Below, piece after piece: positions 48,400-58,754 of a DNA stretch of 64,000 nucleotides. A model generated the notes under the pieces. That model saw only the letters and a program-made list of their open reading frames with translations, ran no database searches and had not been told where the DNA came from. The stretch is from NCBI GenBank assembly GCA_005406025.1, contig BGZK01000751.1, positions 186,001 to 250,000 of the forward strand, read 5' to 3'. The DNA is from Eumeta japonica. Taxonomy: Eukaryota; Arthropoda; Insecta; Lepidoptera; Psychidae. Position 1 is the first letter of the stretch; each line of letters opens with the position of its first letter. The position numbers and the translations under genes were made by a program.

Positions 48400-51300
48400 A
48401 TGGCACGAGCTTTAATGTTAATGGCGATGCTGGATGCCGAGAAAACAGAAGTAGATGCCTTGAAACATCTAGATTACGGCGACAATTACGGTTCGAAGCC
48501 GCCGCCTTCCAACTTTCTGAGCCAGAGTTTCAAGCGCATTATCGATTGAGTAAAGAGTTATTTTTACTTTTGTGCTCAGAATTAAAACCATTAATGGAGA
48601 GAGTCGAAGACATACTAAAATCTCCGTCGAATGTAAGGTTGGTGTCTGTATTTACTCAAACTGTACCCAAATACTATCGTCATATAGCCTATAACTATTA
48701 TTTTAATATAATTATCCCTTTACTCTTTTAATTACCTTTTATCTTTAATACCCTTTCTTCCTTTTGCAGGTGCTTACTGCTTTGGCATTTTATGCGAGTG
48801 GCTCCAATCAAAAGCCCGTGGGCATGAATTATCTGCATGCTCTCAGCCAATCTAGCGTCTCCAATAGTATTAAAGAAGTCACGCAGGCTCTTAACCATCC
48901 AACCATACTAAACAAATATATAAAATTTCCACAAACATGCCAGGAAAGAAATGTGATAATTGATGGGTATGTTGATACTATTTCTTTAAGTAATTTTTTT
49001 TCTTGAATATGAAACTAATATTTACATATTTTTATACTTACAGATTTTATAATGAGTTTGGCTTCCCAGGTATTTTAGGTGCTATTGACTGTACACATGT
49101 GGCACTGATACGTCCTACGGTACATAAAGAACGTTTTTTCAATAGGAAGCATTATCATTCAAGAAATGCACAAATAGTAAGTTCATATCTATGTCTTAAA
49201 ATATAAATATTTATTTTAATGTAAAGTCACAGTACCTTTTATAACAGTTTTATAACATGTTTAATTAGTTCTATGCCACATAGGCATTATTACTAGTGTC
49301 TATAGCCTAAGTAGCAGTTATGAGAAACAATCAATTAAGCATTTATAAATTTATTACATGTATTTTTTATTTACCAAAAAAAATAAATAAAAAAGAAATG
49401 TTTTTGTACTATGACCGAAAATTTTATCCTCATAACTTTAATATGCAAAATATAGTATTCTTTTTTTGCAATGTTTAAAACCCATGTGTATATAATATCT
49501 GTTAAATTTACTCTGAGAGATAAATATTAGGATTTTTACTGTACATAGCATGTTAGACATTTTTATAGTAACATTAATTGTTTGTTGCTTAATTTGTTAC
49601 TCCTCATGCAACATATATTAAATACATGCAATATGTGCAAATTTGCCATTATGTTTTTAAAGATAACTGTGAAAACTAAATAAAGCTACAAGTAATTCAT
49701 TCATCTATGCTACACTTTAACTAGGTGTTGTGATATCTCGAAAATTATTATTTTGTAATTAAGTTAGCTTTTGGGTTATCTTGAGGTCAGTTTAAGAACC
49801 CTGCTTAACTACTTCTAATAATTATTTATTTTGCACTTATTCCCTATTCATTTACAAACTTTCCGCGCGTTGGAATTACAATTATTATTGTTTTCAGTGC
49901 AACTGATATACAATTCTCAGACTACTGAAATATTTACAATAAAAATAAACCTCAGTTTAGTAGATTAGTTAGGAAAACCTACAGATAGCAAAAACATTGT
50001 TTGCTAATGAAATTAAAATTTTGTTATTAATATACTATGTATATATTATTTTGAATAGATTTTTCTGATGGATAATAATTATCTTCTTTATTATTTCTAG
50101 ATTAACAAAGATTATTTACCTAATTTGAGTAATATTAGTTTTAATGGAGTGTCAACCGTAATTAAGTTGAAAAATAAGTGTGACTTTGGATATCTTTTAT
50201 TTCTATTCATATAAATTTTTAAACCCTTATAGCTTTATTATAAAGGATTTCCTTTTAAAAATGAAAAATACATATATAAATGAATTTTATATCTGTTAAA
50301 TTACTATTAAATATTACCATTATTATTAAAATATTACTAAAATGTAGTCATTTTAATAATATTTTAAATTAAAATGACTACATTGTTGCATTAATTTTAT
50401 GAAATTAATAAATAAATGTCTGGACACCTCTATATTTTCAAATAAATGAGTATTTAAAATATTTAAAATTCTTTGGCTCACCTACTTACTTTGAGTGCCA
50501 GTGGTGCTACTACATTTTGGCATCTCATGGCCCATCTATAATATATATGTTAATGCCTTTTCTATAATAATAATTTATTCTATTAACCTATGTGACACAT
50601 AATACAATTACATATTTGGCTAATACTTTCGAAATGGCTATATAGTTGAAAATATTACATATTTTACAGATTTGCGACAGTGATTTGAACATTTTAAGTG
50701 TTGATGCATCATTTGGAGGTGCTACTCATGATTCCTACATATGGCGGCATCACCCACTAAATGAGCATCTTCAGCAACTACATCGTAATCAAGAAAATGT
50801 TTTTTAGGTGAGGATAAATCCAATTTACAAAGAGGTTATTTAAAATATTAAAATTACACAATAGATTTTTTCTTATTTTACCTTATCCATAGTAATATTT
50901 CTTTAGGCTATCATTTTAATATTTGATTTTACATAGTTACATAATTATTTGATTTTAAACCAATTATTATTACCATTGTAATTTGTGTATATTATTTTGT
51001 CTTAACCAATTGAATAATTTTTATCACCTAGTATTATTAAATATTATAACCATTTATTTGTAAACATCAAATTTAACCTGACTAAATGTTATGTATTTAT
51101 TTGCTAATAATATAATTATATTTTTATGTTTTGACTTCCTCATAACACAATTTCTTTTATTTATTAATTAATTGGTTGTAATTTATAGGTGACAGTGGGT
51201 ACCCACTCAGGCCATGGCTGTTGACCCCTGTTACTGATGCGACACCACACACTGCAACAGCACACTACACCAGTTTACACTGTAAAACTAGAAATGTTAT

Positions 51301-51589
51301 AGAAAGGTGTATAGGGGTTTTAAAGGCTCGTTGGCGATGTTTATTGGCTCACAGAGTTCTACATTACAATGACAAAACTGTGGCAAAAATGATAAATGCA
51401 TGTGTTGTGTTACATAACATTGCTAACAGAGCGCGACTACCAGTAGATTTTCCCAGTGATGAAATTTCCAGAGATTCATCTCGACAAGTTGCCCCAAGTG
51501 TCCCCCCAAACAATTTGGATATGAATTTGGATGGTGGTCTGCAAACAAGAAACTTTGTAATTCAACGTTTGTGGAACTGGAGACAATGA
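48400..51589 (+). CDS. PIF/Harbinger transposase (DDE nuclease), five coding exons; two apparent single-base frameshifts
   Basis: Coding exons: 48400-48632, 48770-48966, 49044-49176, 50670-50807 and 51189-51589, all with GT..AG introns (GTAAGG, GTATGT, GTAAGT and GTGAGG donors). A 5' untranslated intron is likely at 48259-48391. The protein (367 aa once two bases are allowed for) starts MARALMLMAMLDAEK. It has FQLSEPEFQAHYRLSKELF (N-terminal domain), VLTALAFYASGSNQKPVG, FPGILGAIDCTHVAL with the first catalytic Asp (about 159), DASFGGATHDSYIW with the second (about 209), GDSGYPLRPWLLTP and NVIERCIGVLKARWR with the catalytic Glu (about 273). Two defects break the frame: one base is missing in or near an A run in exon 1 (GAGAAAACAG) and one in the T run at the end of exon 4 (TGTTTTTTAG). 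All catalytic residues are intact. It excises and reinserts the element, and is related to host HARBI1. Confidence 0.88.
50341..50384. repeat. 17-bp perfect inverted repeat in transposase intron
   Basis: AATGTAGTCATTTTAAT (50341-50357) and its exact reverse complement (50368-50384) flank a 10-nt AT loop inside the 1.5 kb third coding intron. Confidence 0.85.
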
Positions 51590-51609
51590 AAAAATATCTA
51601 CAATTTTTC

Positions 51610-51621
51610 AATAAATTTATT
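51610..51621. terminator. palindromic bidirectional poly(A) signal AATAAATTTATT
   Basis: AATAAA on the + strand (51610-51615) lies 20 bases after the transposase stop. The same 12-mer read on the - strand gives AATAAA (51621-51616) 16 bases after the Myb-gene stop at 51638. The two convergent genes are separated by only 48 bases and appear to share this palindrome. Confidence 0.7.
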
Positions 51622-53639
51622 TAGTACATCTAAAATTTTATTTTGGCCTTCGGCCAGTTTTTGTGGTTTCAGCAGTAAGCATAGCTGCATCAGCCAATGT
51701 CTTTGCAGCATCGGCCAATACCTTTGCTGCTTCAGACATTTTTTCTTCTGCAGCTATGCGATGCTCCTCTAGCTCTATCACCCATGAATCCACCTTTCTT
51801 TTTTTTCGAGTTGGGGGCTTGGGATCTTTCTTAGTTAGAGTTGCAGTTTTTGGAGCGTCTAAGTGATCTGTAAAATAATTTTAATAAAAAATATCATAGT
51901 GCTCCTTTAAAATAAAAATAATAGCCAAAATTGTAATTTTACAATACCATCTGTGTTTGGTCCACTTTGTACTGGTGGCATGACATCTGTTGAGACGACT
52001 TCTGTAAAGATTAATGATTTTTTTAGAAAATAATCATTGAATATAAACAATACACAATATCATTATTGTTTACTAAAAGATTGTATTAAATATTGATTAT
52101 AGATTATAAAATTGCTCAATTAAAATTCAATAATGAATATTATGCATTAAGAATTCATTATAATGTATTATGAACTATAATCAGTAGCACTTATTTACAA
52201 TTTAAATCATTCTTTTTAGTAGTTTCATACATTTGTATTTTCATTAGGGCTACGGGTCAACTTTTGAGTTTCATTATTCTTAATAAATATGTTAATGATT
52301 ATTCAGCCCAGAAACCAATAAAACACTGAACAATAAAATATGGATTGTTGTAATATAATAAAATTATTAAGACTGTTTTGATTTATCTTACAATTCACAG
52401 ATTATTTGGAATACTTTACGAAATTGGCAATGCCATATCACCTCTTTTAGTAACAAATAATTCAATTATGTGATACATCATTTACATTCTGTTTGTTTTA
52501 CATTTGAATAAAAAATGTGAAAATATGTAAAAAATATGGAAAATGCTTTGAAATTATAAAAAGAAAAAAATAATAGTTTATCATCATAATGTTATGAACT
52601 ATAATATTCTTTTAATCAAATATTTAAATTTTGTTTAAAAAATTAGTTGTTCAAAAGACTTGGAATCTCTGGCTTGAACTCATCTTAATATGTAAAGTAT
52701 GAAAAATTAAAGAAATATTGATATACAAATAAATTGACTGTTCATAAAATATTTTATTTACCTGATGTGTCTTGGACTACATTAGAACTCAAAATCAAAA
52801 TATTGCTGAGTTCTGTATTGTCCATTATTTGAGAGGGAGAAGCCTGGCTGGTTGATGGCTATGACAAGAAAAGATGTTATTGTTAAAATTATGCTGACAA
52901 AAAAGGAAAGAATATTAATAAAAAATAAAAGAGACTTAATAATTTTCAGTATTGATGTTTGTTACCCAAAGCACCCCCTATGAAATAAAATATAAAGTAT
53001 GTAGAGTTATAGAATAAAGTTACCATTCTGATAGTGTATCAAATCATGTACATAAAGATTTAGATGCCACTCTTTCATTTTGCAGTGCAAAGACAAACAC
53101 ATTAGGTGGGTTATTTAAAAATTTTGTAAAACTAGTCATCAATCTATAAAAGAATATCATAAATAGTTACAAGGATTTAATGATGGCTTCTCAATTTAGA
53201 CAACTGGATTTAGGAGTCTCCTAGTTTTTGAGAAATATTCAAACAGTTTCAGTAATAAGTAATTGTGATTTTTTTTATACGATAAGCGTTATTCTGATTA
53301 CATTCACTTAAAAATAAGTAGGAGCATTTCACGGCGACTTCTCAAATCAAAGAATGGGGTAAATTTTTTAAAGCTCTTTAAATATTTATAACTTAATATT
53401 ATCTTCCTTCATTAAAATTGATGAAGATATTTAAAATAAAATATTTTTGAGAAATTCAGATATTCTTGCTTTTACTATATATTTTTTCTGACTACTTTAT
53501 TTATGTTATATGATAAAAATTTAATGATATACATGTTCAATAAAACTTATGGGAGAAACCATTTGGTTGGTAATGGGTATATAATAATTATTAGTAAGAT
53601 AGCATTTAATTTTTTGTTTAATAACATACATACAGTTAA

Positions 53640-53745
53640 TTAGGGTTTCAAATCAAAATAGGTAAAATGGAATCCTTATAGTTTCGTCATATCCGTCCGT
53701 ATGTCACAGGCATTTTATTCAAAAACAAGACTACGTCAAGATGTG
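53640..53745 (+). repeat. dispersed repeat fragment in Myb-gene intron
   Basis: AAAATGGAATCCTTATAGTT, then TCGTCATATCCGTCCGTATG and TCACAGG. The phrase 'AATGGAACCCTTATAGTTTCG ... GTCCGTCCG' is familiar to me from lepidopteran repeats. It is probably an insertion that enlarged the 2.9 kb intron. Confidence 0.5.
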
Positions 53746-53747
53746 TA

Positions 53748-53795
53748 GTTATTGATGAAATTTATAGTGAAGACACTATAAATTTCATCAATAAC
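53748..53795. repeat. 22-bp perfect inverted repeat, 4-nt loop
   Basis: Arm 53748-53769 (GTTATTGATGAAATTTATAG then TG) and arm 53774-53795 are exact reverse complements around AAGA. It is the longest perfect short hairpin found and lies just after the dispersed repeat fragment in the Myb-gene intron. Confidence 0.9.
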
Positions 53796-54789
53796 AAATT
53801 ATGCAAGAGGATAAGCTGCTACTTTTTTGTTTACATGAATAATTTTGAAATTATCACTCCAAAATAGTAGAAATTGTGTCCCTCCTGTATTTTTAAACTG
53901 CAAAAATAATGTAGGTGACGCTTAATAAATACTTTTAATGAAAATTATTTAAAACATGATCGAATATACTGTTTTGAGTTATTGACAAAAACTGGACTCA
54001 ACAAAAGGATGTAAGTGGCATGAAGATACCCTCTTTGCTGATGCTCTTTAATTTATACTAGTTTAATAGTAATAGACGACATACCTACTTGTTTTTTTTT
54101 GTTATAGGCAACTAAAGTGCTTATAGCTCTGTGCAGGAAACATGGAAAAAGTGTAACAATGTACTATTTTCATCTTTAGTGCATTTCTTTATAATAAAGG
54201 CTTCTGAATATAGTGGGCATGGTCTGACATGCTCTTGGCCAGTACTGAATGATAACATTTAGTTTGTAAGTAAAATAAGTAATAAAATTTAATAAACTAT
54301 AATTTAATAAGTAAAAACTTATGTTTGATAAACACAAACCACTTTTTTAATGTAAAACTATATGATTGGAGGTTTATGCATTTTGCAAGAAATGCTCGTT
54401 TTAGGAAAAAATTTGCATGTTAATGAGCATTAAAAAAAATATTAATATTTTACTACATGAAGTCATTTTCTTAATTCAATTTTTTGTTTGTTGTTAGTAA
54501 TTGATTATGCTATACAACTTTTCATATATTATGTACATAATCTTTCTTTTTTCAAAAATAAATAATCTTATTTCTTTGAATAGAAATTCTCCATATTATT
54601 TACATTAAACATATTTAAATTGCTTCTATAACAATGATTCATTTGTTCCTTAGATTACAATCTCGTTTATATAGCCTTACACCAGGTATTATAATTAGTA
54701 TTCTAATTGTATCAGTTTGTATCAGCTGTAAATTTGTGCTCGATTCGTATCAGAATCAATATAACATACATTTATTGGAAACCTATAAC

Positions 54790-54792
<3 letters not shown>

Positions 54793-54829
<37 letters not shown>
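54793..54829. repeat. (AT)n microsatellite
   Basis: About 36 nt of uninterrupted AT inside the Myb-gene intron. Confidence 0.95.
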
Positions 54830-54830
<1 letters not shown>

Positions 54831-56730
54831 TTTAAGTTTTCTTTCTTTACATAACATAAATGTAATAACACTGGGAAACACTTTCAGAATAGTAAGATTT
54901 AAGAAGTCGATTAAATGCAGATAATATTAACCTCTAAATATTTGAAGTGTTCTAAAAAGCCTACACCAAGTTAGTATTTGAATTGAGAAGCCACCACGTG
55001 TCTACAAATTTTTTAATTTAGTATGTATAAAATTCAGGTTTTGTCCGTACTTACTTTTAAAAAGTAATCAATTTTCAGAAATACTTTTTATATATGAAAA
55101 ACCAAAATAAAAACATTAGAGAAAAATAGTGATCGCCATAATTCAATAAAAAAAATAATGATAATCGTTTACATGTTACTCGACTATATAAAGTCAAGGA
55201 TTTGCTGAAGGTCACTACTGAAAATAAACAAAATCTACCCCTAAACAAATTTAAAATCATTCTTAAGCATATGCTTGTTAAAAATTTAATATTCTATGTA
55301 TTAAACTATTTATGAACATTAGTCAAGCTATCAGCTCAACTTCTTACAGGTGGGTTTGTTTCTATATGTTTTAGATGTATATGTGTTTAATTATAAAATA
55401 CACTTAAAATTGAAAACAACTCGTTATTCATTCTTCTTGGTGTAAAACTGTATTTAGTAAAGCAGCAAAAGTTAAAAGTTAATAAAAAAAAATTGTAAAT
55501 GAACTACTAAATGTGTTATTTCCTGTAAAATTGAAGGGTTGCACCTCAATTCTATATAATAATCATCAATGTAAACAGTCACATCCATTTGTATGTCAAC
55601 TATGCTGGATGATACTTTTAAAATGATACTCACAAAAGGATTGACTTAGTATTCTGTGTCACCAGACACACTTGCCTCTTCCAAGATCCCCAACACCTTT
55701 TTCTCCACTTCAGAAAGTCTTTCATACAGTGGAGGGCCACCACCAGTACCCCGGATATCTTTATAAAAGTTGGATGCTTTAGTTTTAATTCTATGTTTAA
55801 AACCAATCCAATACTATAACAAAAAGAGCAATGAAAATCATTACTTATGATCCAAGCAGTTTGTAAAAGCATGTAATTACAAAGATATAATTGTATTTAA
55901 CATTTCTAGGTTGTCTAATACTCTAAGAAAGAAAAGAAAGGAAGTAATAATTAATAATCATTGAAATAATATGCAAATAATCTAATTTTCTATAACAAAG
56001 CTACTTACTTTCTTCCACTGTACTCCAGTTTTTTCACCCAAACCCGAGCATTGAGTCGTTGGGTTAATTCAGCCCACAACAAATCTACGGTTTCTTTTGA
56101 TCTTGGACCTAATCCAACGCCCTTGGCAAGCATTGGATGCGCCACCATATAATCTACTAACTCCTCTAATTGAGCTGAAGAAACTTTTCATCCATCTGCA
56201 ATTACAGTTAAAAAGTGACCCAGTGTCGTCTTAGGCTTTATGAGGGCCCTTGAGCATCGAGTTTGGGAGCCTTTTAGAAAGCCAAATAAACGAGAATGAA
56301 TAAATTACAATGAAATTTTACGCGACATTTAAACAACGACAATATTTTGAGGCCCACCATTAAGCTGAGGGCCTGGATATGTTTCATAAAACATCATTGT
56401 ATAACACAAGACACTTACCTTGAAAATATGTTGTAATGAATACACGTATTTTTGAAACACTGCAATTTGATATAAATCGGCTGTAACTGTTACACGAACA
56501 ATATATATGAGTATAAATAACACGACATGAACACAATTCTAAGCAATTAAGTAACGGCTGTCATCATTCGAATTTAAAAAATTTGCCACGTAGTAGCGCT
56601 AGTATCTATGCGAGACAAATATCGATAAAATCGCGATGCAATCGAGAATCACTTGCTTAGGTAATACGAATTCTTCAGACGTAGGAAATTTGATTTGTAA
56701 ATCGATTCCGGAATCGCAATCGATTTCTAC

Positions 56731-56747
56731 TTTTACGTAATAAGGCC
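56731..56747 (-). repeat. right terminal inverted repeat of Harbinger element
   Basis: TTTTACGTAATAAGGCC is the exact inverse of the left TIR and is followed by CCCGG, the start of hexamer-repeat copy D. Confidence 0.85.
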
Positions 56748-57020
56748 CCCGGTCCTGCTCGCGATTCTGATCCCGAACTCTGTCCCGCTTTCAAGTCCGA
56801 TTCCCTACTGTTTACGATTCCGATTGAGATCAAGCTGGGGATAAATCTAAATATTAAAAAATATAATATAAGCTATATTACAAATATATGATGTAGATTT
56901 CTATGAGAAAAGAATTTGTATGATTGATTTAGTACAAATACCCAGATAAAACCGAAGACAAATGCTAGATTTTTTTTTCATCAAAGTTTCATCGTAATAG
57001 GATAATTAAGTTTAGGCACG
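56748..57020 (+). repeat. GATTCY hexamer-array repeat, copy D
   Basis: GCTCGCGATTCTGATCCCGA, TTCAAGTCCGATTCCC and ACGATTCCGATTGAGATC are followed by AAGCTGGGGATAAATCTAAA and an AT-rich tail. The tail contains CCGAAGACAAATGCTAG and a CATCAAAGTTTCATCGTAAT segment. Its tail is homologous to copy B. The Harbinger right end lies directly against it. Confidence 0.6.
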
Positions 57021-57885
57021 TAGAGAAAACGAACAAAATATACACTAATTCTAAAACATTAGGTAAACCACAATTTAACTCATATAGTACAATAATTGTA
57101 TCTTCTGGTTGATATTGATTAATAGTTAATGGTTAACATTCCCCTAAATTTGATACGAGCTAACGAAATTTACGGATCTTAAAACCGCAATTAGTGGTCA
57201 CGATACGTGTGCCAACGCACGTGAATAGGAATACATAAGGTAAGATATACGGTATAGATAAAAGATATTAGGAAAAAAAATAGAATAGATGCCCACCAAA
57301 AACCTTTTATGATTTTCTCAAAGAACTTGTTTTAGAATTTTAATGCATTAATGCGTTAATGATAAAAAAGCTATTCAATATAAAATCGAAGCATTCTAAT
57401 TTTAGCAACGATCTATATTTTAAAAATGTAAGTTTCTGTCAAGTAATTGAATTATAATAATATGGAATCGGCATCTATATAATTTGAAGATTTCTATTGC
57501 ACATAGTTGTGTTGTGCTGTTGTTATATATGATAGGCTAGCCTTTTCTACTGAATTTGAAATCCACTACGGGTCAACAAACTTCATCTGATTCTGAATAT
57601 AGGAAAAATTATAAGAAATGATCAAATTTTTATTTAAAATCTACAAGACTTATTAAGTAATGCTTTTAAATTTTGCAATTTTTTTTAATTAAAATTATAG
57701 TAGATTGTGATACAAAACGTTGTTGAAGAGTGAAATAATATAGCTACGCCCATACACAGTTCGTGATTATGGTATTCTAAAATGCTATGTGACCACGAAA
57801 CGCGATAGATCATTATGGCAACGGTTAGTCTCGTTCGCTTCATTAGAACGCCACCGCACATGCACTCCACACGTTAGCGTTTCTT
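57021..57885. other. AT-rich DNA, no gene seen
   Basis: No supported feature. The 61-codon minus frame 57685-57870 has no motif. Confidence 0.45.
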
Positions 57886-57889
57886 CAAA

Positions 57890-58140
57890 GCGTCAATAAT
57901 AATATGATCCTCCGGTTAACCTGTCTACTCGAATGTTGAGCGTAAGAGGGATGATAATTGCGCGCCCGTTACGTATTTCACGGAAGCGGACACCGGTTAA
58001 ATCAGATTAAACGGGGAAACAATTCTCTCAGAGCCGAAGGAAATTGCCTCTGCAACGAGCGCGGGGATCCCTTTAATTACCGGAGTTTATAAACACAAAA
58101 TCGTTTGAAATCGTCGCGAAGGCCGCGGAGTTTTTGCCGT
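57890..58140. promoter_or_regulatory. GC-richer island, candidate conserved non-coding element
   Basis: Dense, non-repetitive sequence (GCGCGCCCGTTACG, GCGGACACCGGTTAAATCAG, GAGCGCGGGGATCCC) with TTTAATTA sites. It is very different in texture from the surrounding AT-rich DNA, and the short phrase GGACACCGG recurs at 61.25 kb. No coding evidence. Confidence 0.35.
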
Positions 58141-58750
58141 TTTTTTCTTTTTGTTCCACATTTTTTTTTATTGGTTTAGATAAAGCAAAAAATATGAGTA
58201 ACTGTGTGTATTCGGATATACCGTGTGTTGGAAGTTATGATCGTTTCGTGAAATCGAACAGCCACGTGGTCGCGTTAGAAGACAGAACGGGTAAAGTGAT
58301 AATGAACATCGTATGCCCTGTTTTCGTGCACTTGATAACTTCATAATGTTACAAATTTAGCGAAACAATCACGACCGTCTTTTGCCGTGAATGTATTTTA
58401 CTGATATAACCGCCTTCATACATGGCAGTCTCCTTCACAGGTAAACAATTGTTTCAAACTAAACTGTTTTCTGAAACCTTTGGACTTTTTTGTCATTGAA
58501 AATATTCGCTACCGTCAGCTAATTTAGCATCAAACAGCTTTGTTGAAACCGTCAAACCTAGAGCCAAATCATAATCAAGTTAAATATGCTAGACATAACT
58601 ATCTAGCTAGCTACGTTTACCTCACACTTCGCGGTTCCCTAACAGTATCAACTACGTTGCTTCCTATGTGTAAAATATTAGTAGCGGCTATTATAACTGT
58701 ATTTTATTCAGAACTTGCCACATTATTGTATTTGCTGATAAAAGGAATAC
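58141..58750. other. no supported gene
   Basis: Frames 58134-58346 and 58540-58755 (about 70 codons each) have no recognisable domain or splice signals. Confidence 0.4.
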
Positions 58751-58754
58751 AATA

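Larger units (their letters stand above)
51638..56195 (-). pseudogene. Harbinger Myb/SANT-like DNA-binding protein, five coding exons; two frameshifts and one stop
   Basis: Exons in order on the minus strand: 56195-56009, 55813-55634, 52858-52762, 52001-51948 and 51867-51638. A 5' untranslated intron is likely at 56418-56196, ending TGTAATTGCAG next to the ATG. The N-terminus reads SSAQLEELVDYMVAHPMLAK, LLWAELTQRLNAR, EKTGVQWKKYWIGFKHRIKT and YKDIRGTGGGPP, the Myb/SANT-like (zeste-type) domain used by Harbinger partner proteins. The C-terminus has a basic patch (PPTRKKRKVD), a probable nuclear localisation signal, then EEHRIAAEEKMSEAAKVLAD, an Ala-rich coiled coil. Exon 1 is one base short twice, in or near short A and T runs (GATGAAAAGTT and CGGGTTTGGG). 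With those bases all five exons join in phase (249 codons), but a TAA at 55646-55648 remains. That stop suggests real decay, unless it is an error or the exon ends earlier. Confidence 0.82.
47945..56747. mobile_element. PIF/Harbinger DNA transposon, 8.8 kb, two convergent intron-containing genes
   Basis: Terminal inverted repeats begin GGCCTTATTACGTAAAA (47945-47961) and are repeated inverted at 56731-56747. The next ~40 nt are also related but diverged (AAATCAATTGCTAATTCG against AAATCGATTGCGATTCC). Inside are a DDE transposase gene on the + strand and a Myb/SANT-like DNA-binding gene on the - strand. This is the standard two-gene content of autonomous PIF/Harbinger elements, where the Myb-like protein helps the transposase enter the nucleus and reach the ends. 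The usual 3-bp target duplication is not clean (CGC left, CCC right). The right end abuts a GATTCY hexamer repeat. A dispersed repeat and an AT microsatellite have expanded the Myb-gene intron. Confidence 0.9.

Noticed and set aside
51663..51866. 67-codon + strand Ala/Ser-rich frame
   Set aside because: It is the exact antisense of the C-terminal coiled-coil exon of the Harbinger Myb-like gene, which has consistent exon phases on the minus strand.
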